58,874 nt of DNA from Actinomadura atramentaria DSM 43919 (GCF_000381885.1 NZ_KB907213.1:286520-345393); one strand, 5' to 3'; counted from the stretch's first letter, positions 1 through 8,311 are shown. The notes: generated by a model not told the origin, from the sequence alone. Made by a program: numbers and translations.

Positions 1-43
1 CGTCGCCCTTCAACGTGGACCAGCCCCAAAGGGCTGGTGAAAC
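1..43 (-). CRISPR. CRISPR array, leader-proximal repeat (cut by window edge)
   Basis: One 36-nt repeat occupies 8-43, with seven bases of the first spacer at 1-7; the array continues outside the window. Read on the minus strand the repeat starts GTTTCACC, forms a perfect 7-bp stem (CCAGCCC/GGGCTGG) and ends CACGTTGAAG, the same architecture as the array at 7568. Its orientation is opposite to that array. The adjacent 65 bp (44-108) resembles the sequence in front of the right array, so the leader lies on the cas side and transcription runs leftward. Confidence 0.85.
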
Positions 44-108
44 GGCCCGTGACCTGGGATTACTTCATTATGTGGTCGATTGATTACGATATTTCTGTCC
101 GTTTTGTT
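44..108 (-). promoter_or_regulatory. CRISPR leader of the left array
   Basis: AT-richer than its surroundings and placed between the cas3 stop and the first repeat. Aligned without gaps to the 65 bases before the right array (7503-7567) it matches at 41 of 65 positions by my count. Conserved blocks are AACAAAAYGGACA at the distal end, ATCAA in the middle and ATCCCAGKTC at the repeat end. The equal spacing to both repeats supports a shared leader. Confidence 0.7.
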
Positions 109-181
109 GCTGTGTCGTGTTGTTTGGGGTTGGGAACCTCCCGGGGTTTTCATGAGCACTCCTGGTTCGCGGTCGGGTGGG

Positions 182-3100
182 TCAGGTCAGTTGGACGGGA
201 TGCGGGGTGAGTGCGCCTGCCGACTGGCCGCCGGGGATCGGGCGGCGGATGGCGGCGGCGACGGTGATGATGCCGTGGGGTGCGAGGTCGCGGCGCTTGT
301 AGTGGATGGTTCCGTCATCGGCGCCGAGCTGGGTCCTGGTGAGGACGGGGTGGCTGAGGAGCGCGCGGGTGGCGTGGATGTCGAGCGGGTGTTCCCAGAG
401 CGGCCAGCGCATGGTGTTGCGGCGATTGATGCGTTGCCAGAGGGTGGCGCGCGGTTTCGTGCCGGTGCCGGCGCCGTCGCCGTTGAGGTGCAGGAGCGGC
501 AGGGCGTGGGCGGCGAGCCAGGTGGCGCCGGGGACGCTGGCGTTGATGACGGTGCCGGTGGGGTGGTCGGCGGCGGTACGGATGGCGCGGTGGTCGAGGT
601 ACTCGCCGGTGGAGCCGGGAACGCGTCGCCACGCGGTGAGGGCGTGGTGGACGTGCGCGGGGTCGGCGCGGACGAGTTCGAGGGGTTTCTGGAAGAACGT
701 CGCGACGACCTGTCGCCCGGCGGGCGCCATGAAGGGGGTGAGGGCGCAGCGTCCGTCGGCGTCGGCGGCGAGGTCGGTGACGATCACGGCGAGCCAGCGG
801 CGGGCGGACTCGGGCAGGCCGTCGGCGTGGGCGCGGTACGCCGGGCGGGTCAGGCGCAGCGGGTCGGTGCTGCCGCCGTCGGCGTTGGTGCGGGGCGGCC
901 ATCCGGCGGGGACGCCGGGCAGGATCTGATCGGCTCCCATCGCGTCGAGGACGTCGGTGAGCCGGGCGGCGACCGCGTCCACGTCGGTGAGCGGGCTGGT
1001 GAGGCGGGCGGTGCCGTCCGCAGGGTCGAACGACAGGCGCGCGGGCAGCCCGGCCTCCTCGGTGAGCAGCCGGAGGACGCCCAGCGAGGTCAGGAATCCG
1101 AGGGCGTCGAGTCCGTTGAGGGCGGGCAGCCGGACGTCGTGGTCCTGGCTCGTCCGGAGGTGCGCTGGGGAAGACGCGCGGGGGATTTCCGGGTCGGGCG
1201 CGTCCGTGACAGGGTTCCCCGCCGAACACCAGATGTCGGCCATGCGAACGATGGCTTCGAGTTGAGCGAGCCTCCACGGCCCGTAGGCGGTCTGGAGACG
1301 GTGGAAGCGGGCGGGCTGGTCGTGGTCGTGGAGCTGGTCGGTGCGCAGGGTGGTCCCCGTGCCCGGGACGACGACGGTGACCGGGTCGGGGTCGGGGACG
1401 GCGGGCAGGATCGGGCGGGCGCGGCCGTGGTGGGCGGCGACGAGGTGCAGGACGAGGTCGGTGTCGACGTCCGCGGGCGGCTGCTCGGCGAGCAGGACGC
1501 GGGTGACGGCGGTCGACAATGTCTCGTGGCGCATCCCGGCGGGGTAGCCGCTGCGCCGCCGGGCGAGGCGGAACGCGGCGCGGTCGCACGGGTCCAGGTC
1601 GGACTTGGCGACCAGGGGCAGGCCGTGGACGGCATGGACGGGCACGCCGTGCAGCATCGCCTGGAAGCGGATGTCGCGTTTGCCCTCGTCGTGGTGCCGA
1701 CCGGCCAGCCACACGGCGCGGATCTCGGCGTCGGGCAACCCGAGGTTGCGGGCGAAGTGCGCGGCCTGCCGGGCGACGTCGTGCTGGTGGCGGTCGAGGC
1801 CGATCATGCGGTCGCCGGTGGAGGACGACGCGGCGTCGGCGTCGGTGACGAACGCTCCGCTGCACGACAGGACGACCTGGCCGTCGGGCCGGCGGTCGGC
1901 GCGGAGCTTGCCCGCCCTGGCCGCTTCGGCGAGCCGGTTCAGGTTGCGCAGCAGGCGGTCCTGCCGGGTGATCGCGCCCGTCGCCGGCTCGTCGTCCAGA
2001 AGGAGGACGGTGGACAGGAGGGCTTCCAGGGTGTCGACGTCGACCGGTTCGTCCGGGAACTCATCGTCGCGTTCGACGGCGCGGACCAGCTCGTCGATGA
2101 GCGGGTGATGCTCGGCGTCGAGGAAGTCGCACAGCCGCGGGTCGAGCCGGACGATGGGCCGGTCGCGGCGGTGCGCCAGATCGGCGAGGTCCTGGACGGC
2201 ACGGCGGGCGCCAGGATTCCAGCCGTGGATGTCGCAGCCGCCGTAGGAGGCCGGGACGATCACCGTGTCACCCGGCCGTACTCGCGACAGCCGGATCGCA
2301 ACGGGCGGGCCGTCCGCGGTGTACTGCAGCCCGACCAGTTCGCGAACGGCGTTCCGCTCGTCGGCGGCGGTCTCGGCCGTGCCTTCCAGGTCGGAGAGCG
2401 CGGTGTCGGCGACTCCCGCCGCCCAGCGGCGGACGGCCGCGGCGGAGACCGCGAGCGTCTCCTCGGCGGCGGGCGGGACCACGAGGAAGTCCGCGTCGAG
2501 TTCGCCGCCGGGGGCCGGGAGGTCGTCGGCCGCCAGGTCCGCGCGCCAGACCAGGTGGACGTCGGCGGGGCGCGCGTCGATGCCGTGCAGGTAGGGCGCG
2601 ACGGGCGGATCGGGGTAGGGGCGCGGGGACGTGGCGGTCCAGTCCTCCAGCGTGGTCGGCCACAGCAGCGGCGTGACCGGCTCGGGCGGTTCCAGCCGGT
2701 CGCGGACGTCGGGCGGGGTCCACTGGAGCAGATGGGCGAGCGCGACGGGTGACGCGGGCAATCCCTGGCCGAGATCGTCGACCGACAGGTTCCGCGAAGT
2801 CCGGACGGGTTCGGAGTGCTCGGTCAGGAGCGTCCAGGTGCTGTTGCGAGCGGGTCCGTAAACCGGGTCGTCGTCGGCGGTCGTGGGATCGTGGACGATC
2901 ACGGCGCGGAACACGCCCGGACGGCCTTCGCGCGGATCGCGGCCGACGCGCCCGAGCCGCTGCACCAGCGCCCCCCACGCCGCCGATTCGGACACCAGGG
3001 CATCGGCGTCGATGTTCGCGCCGACCTCGACCGTCTGGGTCGCCACGATGTGGAACGGGCGTTCGGGCCGGTAGTCGCGGCCGAGCCGGATGCGCGGGTA

Positions 3101-4105
3101 GTAGGTGGCGATGAGCTGGTCGCGGTCGATCTGGCGGCTGCGGCCGATCAGCAGGACCCGGTCGTCCTCGCCGACGCCGCGCGCCGTGAGCGCGTCGAAC
3201 ACCGCGCGGGCGCGCGCGACGGTGTTGCACACCGTCAGCACCACCCGGCCGCCACCGGGTTCCTCGTCGGCCAGCGCGCGGGCCCAGTCGGCGAGCCGGT
3301 CGACGACGACGCGGTCGGCCTTGGACTTGGTCGCGGCGGGCGCGTCCAGGTAGACGCGGCGGGGTGCGCGCAGACGCCGTCCGGCGACCGGATGGGCGTG
3401 GTCGGCCTCGCCGACGCGGTGGACCCGGCCGTCGCCGGGCGGCTGCGTCGCCGACAGCCGAACGACCACCGGCGCCTCGTCCCGCCCCACCGCCTCCTCG
3501 ATCGAGGCGAGCGTGCGCAGCAACGGCTGCGACAGGTGCGCCTCGTCGCACAGCAGCAGGCTGTCGGTCCCCACCAGCGCGGCGTCGATCGACGCCAGAT
3601 GCGCGCCGAGGCCGTAGCCGCGCATCAGCAGGCGCGACCCGATCTGGTCGACGGTCCCGACCACGACCGCCGCGGCGTCGGGACGCTCCACCCACCGCCA
3701 CGACCACGTCGCGCCGCCCCGCATCCGCGCGACCTCCGGCGGGACGGCGCCGGGCTCGGGCCGCAGCGCCGCCGCGACCCGCGCGACCACCGCGGGCTCG
3801 GGCGTGCTCTTCGGGTCGTCCAGCGCGGCGGCGAGCGTGCGGGCGTGCAGGTACGCCTCGTCGACGACCAGGCGGCGGTCGACGATGAAGAACGTGCGGC
3901 GCCGCGCCGCCGGTGCCTTGGCCGCGGCGGCGAACACCGCGATGTCCAGCGTCGAGGTCTTGCCGAGCCCGGTCGGGACATCGATCCCGGCGGGCCAGTC
4001 CTCTCCCGCCAGCAGTCGCCCGGCCAGGTCCCGCTGCCACGGCAGCGGCTCGTGGCCGTGGACGGCCCGGTAGAACACGGTGAAGTCGTCGGCGGTCAGC
4101 GTCAC
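182..4105 (-). CDS. cas3: Type I-G Cas3 helicase-nuclease with C-terminal Cas8-like (Cas3-extension) domain
   Basis: Effector helicase-nuclease that degrades DNA bound by the I-G Cascade complex. The 1307-aa product has a Walker A motif (DVPTGLGKT, residues 42-50), a DEAH box (187-190), an LSATQP helicase motif, and an HD nuclease region toward the C-terminus (HHDEGK at about 804). A further ~310 residues start at LNGLDALGFLTSLGVLRLL (about 996) and look like the N-terminal region of a Cas8/Csx17-type large subunit; NCBI uses a 'Cas3-extension' family name for such sequences (from memory). No frameshift is visible. The GTG start overlaps the csb2 stop by 4 bp (GTGA) behind GAGGAGAAGG, so translation is coupled. 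The frame continues open upstream of this start but does not look protein-like there. The HD domain follows the helicase, as in I-G Cas3. Whether the extension acts as Cas8 is inference. Confidence 0.88.
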   Translation of the reverse strand: MTLTADDFTVFYRAVHGHEPLPWQRDLAGRLLAGEDWPAGIDVPTGLGKTSTLDIAVFAAAAKAPAARRRTFFIVDRRLVVDEAYLHARTLAAALDDPKSTPEPAVVARVAAALRPEPGAVPPEVARMRGGATWSWRWVERPDAAAVVVGTVDQIGSRLLMRGYGLGAHLASIDAALVGTDSLLLCDEAHLSQPLLRTLASIEEAVGRDEAPVVVRLSATQPPGDGRVHRVGEADHAHPVAGRRLRAPRRVYLDAPAATKSKADRVVVDRLADWARALADEEPGGGRVVLTVCNTVARARAVFDALTARGVGEDDRVLLIGRSRQIDRDQLIATYYPRIRLGRDYRPERPFHIVATQTVEVGANIDADALVSESAAWGALVQRLGRVGRDPREGRPGVFRAVIVHDPTTADDDPVYGPARNSTWTLLTEHSEPVRTSRNLSVDDLGQGLPASPVALAHLLQWTPPDVRDRLEPPEPVTPLLWPTTLEDWTATSPRPYPDPPVAPYLHGIDARPADVHLVWRADLAADDLPAPGGELDADFLVVPPAAEETLAVSAAAVRRWAAGVADTALSDLEGTAETAADERNAVRELVGLQYTADGPPVAIRLSRVRPGDTVIVPASYGGCDIHGWNPGARRAVQDLADLAHRRDRPIVRLDPRLCDFLDAEHHPLIDELVRAVERDDEFPDEPVDVDTLEALLSTVLLLDDEPATGAITRQDRLLRNLNRLAEAARAGKLRADRRPDGQVVLSCSGAFVTDADAASSSTGDRMIGLDRHQHDVARQAAHFARNLGLPDAEIRAVWLAGRHHDEGKRDIRFQAMLHGVPVHAVHGLPLVAKSDLDPCDRAAFRLARRRSGYPAGMRHETLSTAVTRVLLAEQPPADVDTDLVLHLVAAHHGRARPILPAVPDPDPVTVVVPGTGTTLRTDQLHDHDQPARFHRLQTAYGPWRLAQLEAIVRMADIWCSAGNPVTDAPDPEIPRASSPAHLRTSQDHDVRLPALNGLDALGFLTSLGVLRLLTEEAGLPARLSFDPADGTARLTSPLTDVDAVAARLTDVLDAMGADQILPGVPAGWPPRTNADGGSTDPLRLTRPAYRAHADGLPESARRWLAVIVTDLAADADGRCALTPFMAPAGRQVVATFFQKPLELVRADPAHVHHALTAWRRVPGSTGEYLDHRAIRTAADHPTGTVINASVPGATWLAAHALPLLHLNGDGAGTGTKPRATLWQRINRRNTMRWPLWEHPLDIHATRALLSHPVLTRTQLGADDGTIHYKRRDLAPHGIITVAAAIRRPIPGGQSAGALTPHPVQLT

Positions 4106-5523
4106 GGCGTCCCACCCTTCTCCTCGGTGCGAGTGGTGGACGGCCGGTCGGGCGTGAACAGGCCCAGGCCGAGATAGCGCATCGAACCGGCCAGCACGGG
4201 TCCGCGCACCGGTTCGGGGAACGCCACGCGCGCGTGCAGCAGTCGGCGCCGCGGGCGTCCCTCGGGATAGGTCGCCGGTCCGGGACGGTGCAGCGCGCCG
4301 CGCAGCAGCGGCGTGTCCGACACCTGCACCGCCGCTGGTTCGGGATAACCCGCCGTGACCAGGCACCGCGCCAGCTCCTCCGCCGGGTCGTGGCGGGGTT
4401 TGAGGTAGCGGTCGAGCATCACCGGCGTCACGGTCGTCCACCGCGTCGCGCCCGCGTGCCCGGCCGACCAGAACTCCGGCCGCAGCCGGTTCGGCTTGGA
4501 CGGCCACGGCTCGTACCGCACGGTGGCGTCGCCGTACCGGCCCATCGTCAGCGTCAGCTCCCGCCGCACCCGCGCGACGAGCTGCGCCTGCGCGTCGGCG
4601 TCGAGGTCCGCGGGCAGCGCCACGCCCAGCCCGACCAGGTGCCCGCGCGCGTTGGCGTGCCCGGCGTCGACGAGCCCGAGATACGCGACGTGCCCACGGC
4701 CCCCCAGCACGTGCCCGGTGATCGCGGGTGCCGCGCCGTCGCCGACCAGGCTCAGCACCGCACGCCGCAGCGTCTGCGTCCACCGCAGGAGATCGATGCC
4801 TTCCGGCCGCACCGTCCCGGCCGGGATCGAGAACGTCAGCACCTCGCCGAACGGACCCGCCACCGCGGCGTGCGCAGCCGCCGCTTCCTCGGGGCCGTTG
4901 TCCTTAATGTAAGGCTTCTTGTCCGCCTTGTCGCAGGCGGAAACACCCGATTCGAACGCGGCGTTCAACGCGTCCAGATAACCCGAGGAGTAGATTCGGA
5001 CGATGGAAATCCTGCTCTCAGCGACCCCCCGCTCGGCGGCCAAGCGCCACACCCGCCATTCATCGCGCAGCTTCGGCGCTGTATGCACCCGCAACGCGAC
5101 CGAGCACGAGGAACGTCCAAGATATGGGACCTTCCATGCGAGCTTGTCCAACTGTTGAACCATTTCCGTGACCGGTTCAAGGTCTGGCCACACGAACGCG
5201 AACCCGTCCGCCGCAGGTGTCACCGACGTCCTCGACCGCAGAATCGTCGTCCGTCCCGGCCAGTGATGGCTGCCGCCTTTTGACGTCTTGTTGGTGACCA
5301 CGTATTCCGACGCTCGCGACTCAGCGACCGTGTCCGGTGCCCACACCTGCGGTGCGGGCAGCGTCTCCAACCACCGCAGCGCCTCTTGTTCGCCCGGCTC
5401 GTGTGCCACCGATGCCAGTGCGCAGAACATTCGCGCCGGATGCGGCGGCCACTCACCGCGCCCACCGTCGACCTCGGCCTCGTAACGGCCCTGAAGCAGC
5501 CGGACATCGATGACCAACGCCAC
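4102..5523 (-). CDS. csb2: Type I-G CRISPR protein Csb2 (Cas5-Cas6 fusion)
   Basis: A 473-aa RAMP protein of the GSU0054/Csb2 family, which joins Cas5-like crRNA 5'-handle binding with Cas6-like repeat processing. The N-terminus (MALVIDVRLLQGRYEA, then WPPHPARMFCAL) is the typical Csb2 opening. Length fits the family. It starts with GTG three bases after the csb1 stop, preceded by GAGGAGGGG, and its stop overlaps the cas3 start, so csb1-csb2-cas3 is one translationally coupled operon. Its substrate would be the hairpin repeats flanking the operon. I cannot point to the catalytic residue from sequence alone. Confidence 0.88.
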   Translation of the reverse strand: MALVIDVRLLQGRYEAEVDGGRGEWPPHPARMFCALASVAHEPGEQEALRWLETLPAPQVWAPDTVAESRASEYVVTNKTSKGGSHHWPGRTTILRSRTSVTPAADGFAFVWPDLEPVTEMVQQLDKLAWKVPYLGRSSCSVALRVHTAPKLRDEWRVWRLAAERGVAESRISIVRIYSSGYLDALNAAFESGVSACDKADKKPYIKDNGPEEAAAAHAAVAGPFGEVLTFSIPAGTVRPEGIDLLRWTQTLRRAVLSLVGDGAAPAITGHVLGGRGHVAYLGLVDAGHANARGHLVGLGVALPADLDADAQAQLVARVRRELTLTMGRYGDATVRYEPWPSKPNRLRPEFWSAGHAGATRWTTVTPVMLDRYLKPRHDPAEELARCLVTAGYPEPAAVQVSDTPLLRGALHRPGPATYPEGRPRRRLLHARVAFPEPVRGPVLAGSMRYLGLGLFTPDRPSTTRTEEKGGTP

Positions 5524-5526
5524 CGC

Positions 5527-6672
5527 CTACCCCTCCTCACCCGCATCGGTGCGCGTCAGCGCGTAGTCGATCGCCGCCGCGAGCCCAGGCTGCGGCGTAA
5601 GCGCGTACGTCTCCGTCGACATGACGATCCCCGCGTCGGCGGTGCGATCCCGAAGCTCGTCGAACACCGCGACCGCCTCGTCGGCAGTGACCTGGAGCTC
5701 TTCGGCCCCGTCCGGTCCCTCGAACGCGATCCGCTGCTCGGCGCGCACCAGATCGCATCCCGACCGCAGCCACAACGACGGGCCGCCGAACGCCAACCGG
5801 TCACCCGCGAGCGCCAACGCCACCAGCGTCGCCCGCGCCAGGTGCGCCGCCTCCTCCGAGGCGTCCCCGAACCGCAGGTTCCCCAGCCCCGACAACGACA
5901 GCCACGCCGACCGCCGCGCTCCGCTGATCACCACACCGCCGTGCGCCGGATTCGGACGCACGTTCCCGTGGCCCAGCTCGCTGAGCTTGGACCCCTTCTT
6001 CTTCTCGCCCGACGCCACAAACTCCCAGTCGTCCGCCGTCGACCCGACCGCGCCGGTCAGGTTCAGCGGGTCCATCCGCCCGCTCTTGCGCTGCCCTTCC
6101 ACCGGATCGAACCCGACCACCGTCGATGAGTACGACCGGGCGACCTTCACGCCCCGGCCCTTGCGGTGCGAGTCCCACGCCCCGAACACCAGCGACTCCG
6201 GCGACAGCTCGAACAACGGCCGCACGTCCGCCGGGAGCACGGCCCGCAGCCGCCGCCCCACTTCCGACTTATCAAACTTCGTCCCTTCAAGCAGGCTGTC
6301 GCGCAGGTATGCGTCGGCGAACCGGTGCGGGGCCTCCAGAGACGTCAGCCGGACCGGCAACCCGTCCGACGCGGTCATCGTGATTTCGAACAGCGGCAAC
6401 CGGATCTTCCCGGCGTCCCGCGCCCGCAGCAGCGCGGCCTCCACCCGGTTCGCCTGACTGGGCACCTGATCGAGGACGACTACCTTCCGCGGCTTGCCCT
6501 CCACGAGCCGCGTCTCCCACAGATACCGCGACTCGTCATCGCGATCGAAAGGGTACGACGGCGGGAAGACCTTCTCCCCACTCGGTGACGAATACGACGT
6601 TACGGAAGATATACCCGCGAATATGCGATTTTCCGCTGTCGCGGCGAGGATGTACTCCAGGTTGCGGGACAT
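5527..6672 (-). CDS. csb1: Type I-G CRISPR RAMP protein Csb1 (Cas7)
   Basis: A 381-aa backbone subunit of the I-G interference complex (GSU0053/Csb1 family), expected to polymerise along the crRNA. Diagnostic stretches are MSRNLEYILAATAENRIFAG at the start, FPPSYPFDR, and LVEGKPRKVVVLDQVPSQANR followed by E-x-A-L. The reading frame extends upstream, but the ATG at 6672 has GAAAGGGG in front and gives the family N-terminus. It is the first gene of the cas operon. Residues 46-58 (DESRYLWETRLVE) are encoded by the segment that the first spacer of the right array resembles. Confidence 0.9.
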   Translation of the reverse strand: MSRNLEYILAATAENRIFAGISSVTSYSSPSGEKVFPPSYPFDRDDESRYLWETRLVEGKPRKVVVLDQVPSQANRVEAALLRARDAGKIRLPLFEITMTASDGLPVRLTSLEAPHRFADAYLRDSLLEGTKFDKSEVGRRLRAVLPADVRPLFELSPESLVFGAWDSHRKGRGVKVARSYSSTVVGFDPVEGQRKSGRMDPLNLTGAVGSTADDWEFVASGEKKKGSKLSELGHGNVRPNPAHGGVVISGARRSAWLSLSGLGNLRFGDASEEAAHLARATLVALALAGDRLAFGGPSLWLRSGCDLVRAEQRIAFEGPDGAEELQVTADEAVAVFDELRDRTADAGIVMSTETYALTPQPGLAAAIDYALTRTDAGEEG

Positions 6673-6815
6673 CCGCTTCCCCTTTCGAGTGGAGGGCGGC
6701 GACGTTGCCGGCCCCGCGAATGGTGATGCCGTACGTCCTTCGAGGCGGGGCATGAGACCGCGCGGTGGCAAGACATTTTCGCCGCCTGTGGTCACAAATC
6801 GCCGGATTTGCGATA

Positions 6816-6908
6816 TCAGCGGAGTATCGCGACGAGTCCGAGGATGGCGGCCAGCCCAAAAACGAGGATGGCCACGAGCGTGAGCACGAAGCGGTCGGGC
6901 GCGGACAT
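6816..6908 (-). CDS. Candidate 30-aa single-span membrane peptide upstream of csb1
   Basis: The frame MSAPDRFVLTLVAILVFGLA continues AILGLVAILR and stops. It is one hydrophobic helix with a short charged N-terminus, typical of real actinobacterial small membrane proteins. It lies 143 bp upstream of csb1 on the same strand and could be cotranscribed. The Shine-Dalgarno is weak (GAGACGAG well upstream). I know no named family. A membrane peptide here could be unrelated to CRISPR or an accessory of the locus. Confidence 0.4.
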   Translation of the reverse strand: MSAPDRFVLTLVAILVFGLAAILGLVAILR

Positions 6909-7502
6909 TTCGGGATATCTCGTCTCGAAAGGGTGGGCCGATCGCGGGGACGCCTCCCGTCCACGCGTGCTCCTGCGGCGCGTAGCATGATGCCAGAGGT
7001 CACTGGACAGTGCAATCGGCGTGGCTAAGGGGATGCTGGACTATCAGACGACGAATAACAGATGCCGTACGTGTACCTCGACCTCGGCCTGACAAGCGTC
7101 TATCCTGCCCATGACTGTGCCAAGAAGGGCCGACCGTGAATGTCCCCTCGAGGAAGGGCTACTGCACTATCAGACGACTCGTCAACGTGGACGGCCAGCC
7201 ACAGTGGACTGTACCAGCGGATCCCAGTAGCTCCGATTCGCCACGTCAAGGTGCGGGCGCCGCGAAGGGCCGGGGGCGGAAGACGGACTCGTAGGCGGTC
7301 AAGAAGCGCAGTCGTGCGTGTGGAGCTGGTGCGCTTGGTTCGTCGCGGCGCGGGTGGTGCAGTCGCGACCGAAGCTGGCAGGATGGAATTCCGTCTGTTG
7401 GGGTTGCAAGTCATCGCGCCGTCGGTGTGGCCTGGCGCGAACCCCCAGTGCCCATCGAAACTCCAGGGGGTTCCTAAGCAGGAAAAGGGGCACGCGCGAG
7501 CG
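6909..7502. other. Cas-array intergenic region with weak small ORFs and a hairpin
   Basis: No confident gene. Two small plus-strand frames overlap by GTGA: 7062-7139 (25 aa, MPYVYLDLGLTSVYPAHD...) and 7136-7294 (52 aa, GTG start, GC3 about 71% by my count, with AAGAAGG upstream). They may be a decayed or frameshifted gene. A potential stem GAACCCCC/GGGGGTTC lies at 7439-7446 and 7466-7473. The cas operon promoter and array promoter should be in this stretch; I see no clear consensus boxes. Confidence 0.3.
7041..7178 (+). repeat. Direct repeat pair CTATCAGACGAC
   Basis: Identical 12-mers at 7041-7052 and 7167-7178, extended to 16 of 17 matching bases (CTGSACTATCAGACGAC). Their starts are 126 bp apart in the region between csb1 and the right array. 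They could be binding sites for a regulator of the cas operon or array, or chance. Confidence 0.45.
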
Positions 7503-7567
7503 AACAAAATGGACACATGTCGAGCGATCAAATGGATACCTGGCGTAGTGATCCCAGTTCGCGCGGC
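7503..7567 (+). promoter_or_regulatory. CRISPR leader of the right array
   Basis: The 65 bases next to the first repeat share spacing and conserved blocks with 44-108 (minus strand): AACAAAATGGACA at the distal end and GATCCCAGTTC just before the repeat. This fixes transcription of the array as rightward, away from the cas genes. Confidence 0.7.
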
Positions 7568-7963
7568 GCTTCACCGGCCCTCCGGGGCCGGCCCACGTTG
7601 AAGGTACCAGCCGCGTCTCCCACAGGTACGGCGACTCGTCGCTTCACCGACCCTCCGGGGTCGGTCCACGTTGAAGGGCGCAGTCGTGGGAGTCGATGAT
7701 CAACGACGACCTCGTTTCACCGGCCCTCCGGGTCGGTCCACGTTGAAAAAGCCCGTCGGCCCACGCGGCGACGTCCATCCCCGGTTTCACCGGCCCTCTG
7801 GGGCCGGTCCACGTTGAAGGCTGACGAGGGCGCACGTGATGGCGGGCGGCCTCGACGGTTTCACCGGCCCTTCGGCCGGTCCACGTTGAAGAGCCGATAC
7901 GTGGACAGCCCCGACCTCGCCGTGGCGGTTTCGTCGGCTCTCCGGGGTCGGTTCACGATGAAA
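7568..7963 (+). CRISPR. CRISPR array: 6 repeats, 5 spacers
   Basis: Repeats at 7568-7603, 7641-7676, 7714-7748, 7784-7819, 7858-7891 and 7928-7963 (34-36 nt) frame spacers of 37, 37, 35, 38 and 36 nt. Each repeat begins G(T/C)TTC, has a 6-7 bp GC stem and ends CACGTTGAAG or similar. Stem sequences differ between repeats, mostly with compensating changes; loop length varies. The last repeat is the most decayed (six differences from consensus), as expected for the leader-distal end. Spacer 1 (7604-7640) matches csb1 at 32 of 37 bases. Spacer 2 can encode QSWESMINDDL, reminiscent of a phage major capsid motif (weak). Confidence 0.95.
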
Positions 7964-8086
7964 GGGTCGACGACGGTGTCGGTCTGTCGCGACCGTGTCC
8001 GGAACGCTGCCCGAGTCCATGCCGGTGACGTTGGGAAGTGCGGAGGTCTTTCAACCCGATCGTTCCGGGATCGCGGGCACCGCAGG

Positions 8087-8293
8087 TCAGAGGTCGTAGG
8101 TGCCGGTCTTGATGGTGTGGAGGAGGTGGTTCCACTCGTCGGCGGGGAGGTTGAGGACGGGGCCGGCGGTGTTCTTGGAGTCGCGGACGGCGGCGTTCGT
8201 CGCGAGGAAGGCCACTTCCACGCACTCGCCGCCCGCACCGTTGCTGTGGCTGCTCTTGCGCCACGTCGCCGCGTCGAGATCCGACACGAACAT
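8087..8293 (-). CDS. DUF397 domain protein
   Basis: A 68-aa protein with the DUF397 signature: WRKSSHSNGAGGECVEVA near the N-terminus and RDSKNTAGP toward the end. These proteins are nearly always encoded beside an XRE/DUF5753 regulator and are thought to act with it, perhaps like an antitoxin-type partner. An in-frame GTG at 8308 exists, but AGGGGAAAG is spaced correctly for the ATG at 8293. It follows the XRE gene after 18 bp on the same strand. Confidence 0.85.
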   Translation of the reverse strand: MFVSDLDAATWRKSSHSNGAGGECVEVAFLATNAAVRDSKNTAGPVLNLPADEWNHLLHTIKTGTYDL

Positions 8294-8311
8294 CCGCTTT
8301 CCCCTCACTCG

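Noticed and set aside
80..2752. 890-codon plus-strand open frame over cas3
   Set aside because: Gly/Val/Arg-rich shadow typical of high-GC antisense frames; the minus strand encodes clear helicase, HD and Cas8-like motifs.
4106..4783. N-terminal extension of the cas3 frame
   Set aside because: Lies inside csb2 coding DNA and is Arg/Ala-rich; the GTG at 4105 has a Shine-Dalgarno and gives a proper Cas3 start.
6501..6537. Lethal self-targeting of csb1 by spacer 1
   Set aside because: Three mismatches in the PAM-proximal five bases and an unpromising adjacent CCT make cleavage of the resident gene unlikely.
7568..7963. Array transcribed leftward, based on a GAAAC-like repeat end
   Set aside because: Homologous leaders and the most decayed repeat at 7928 both place the leader at the left end; the GTTGAAG end then sits at the 3' side of the repeat.
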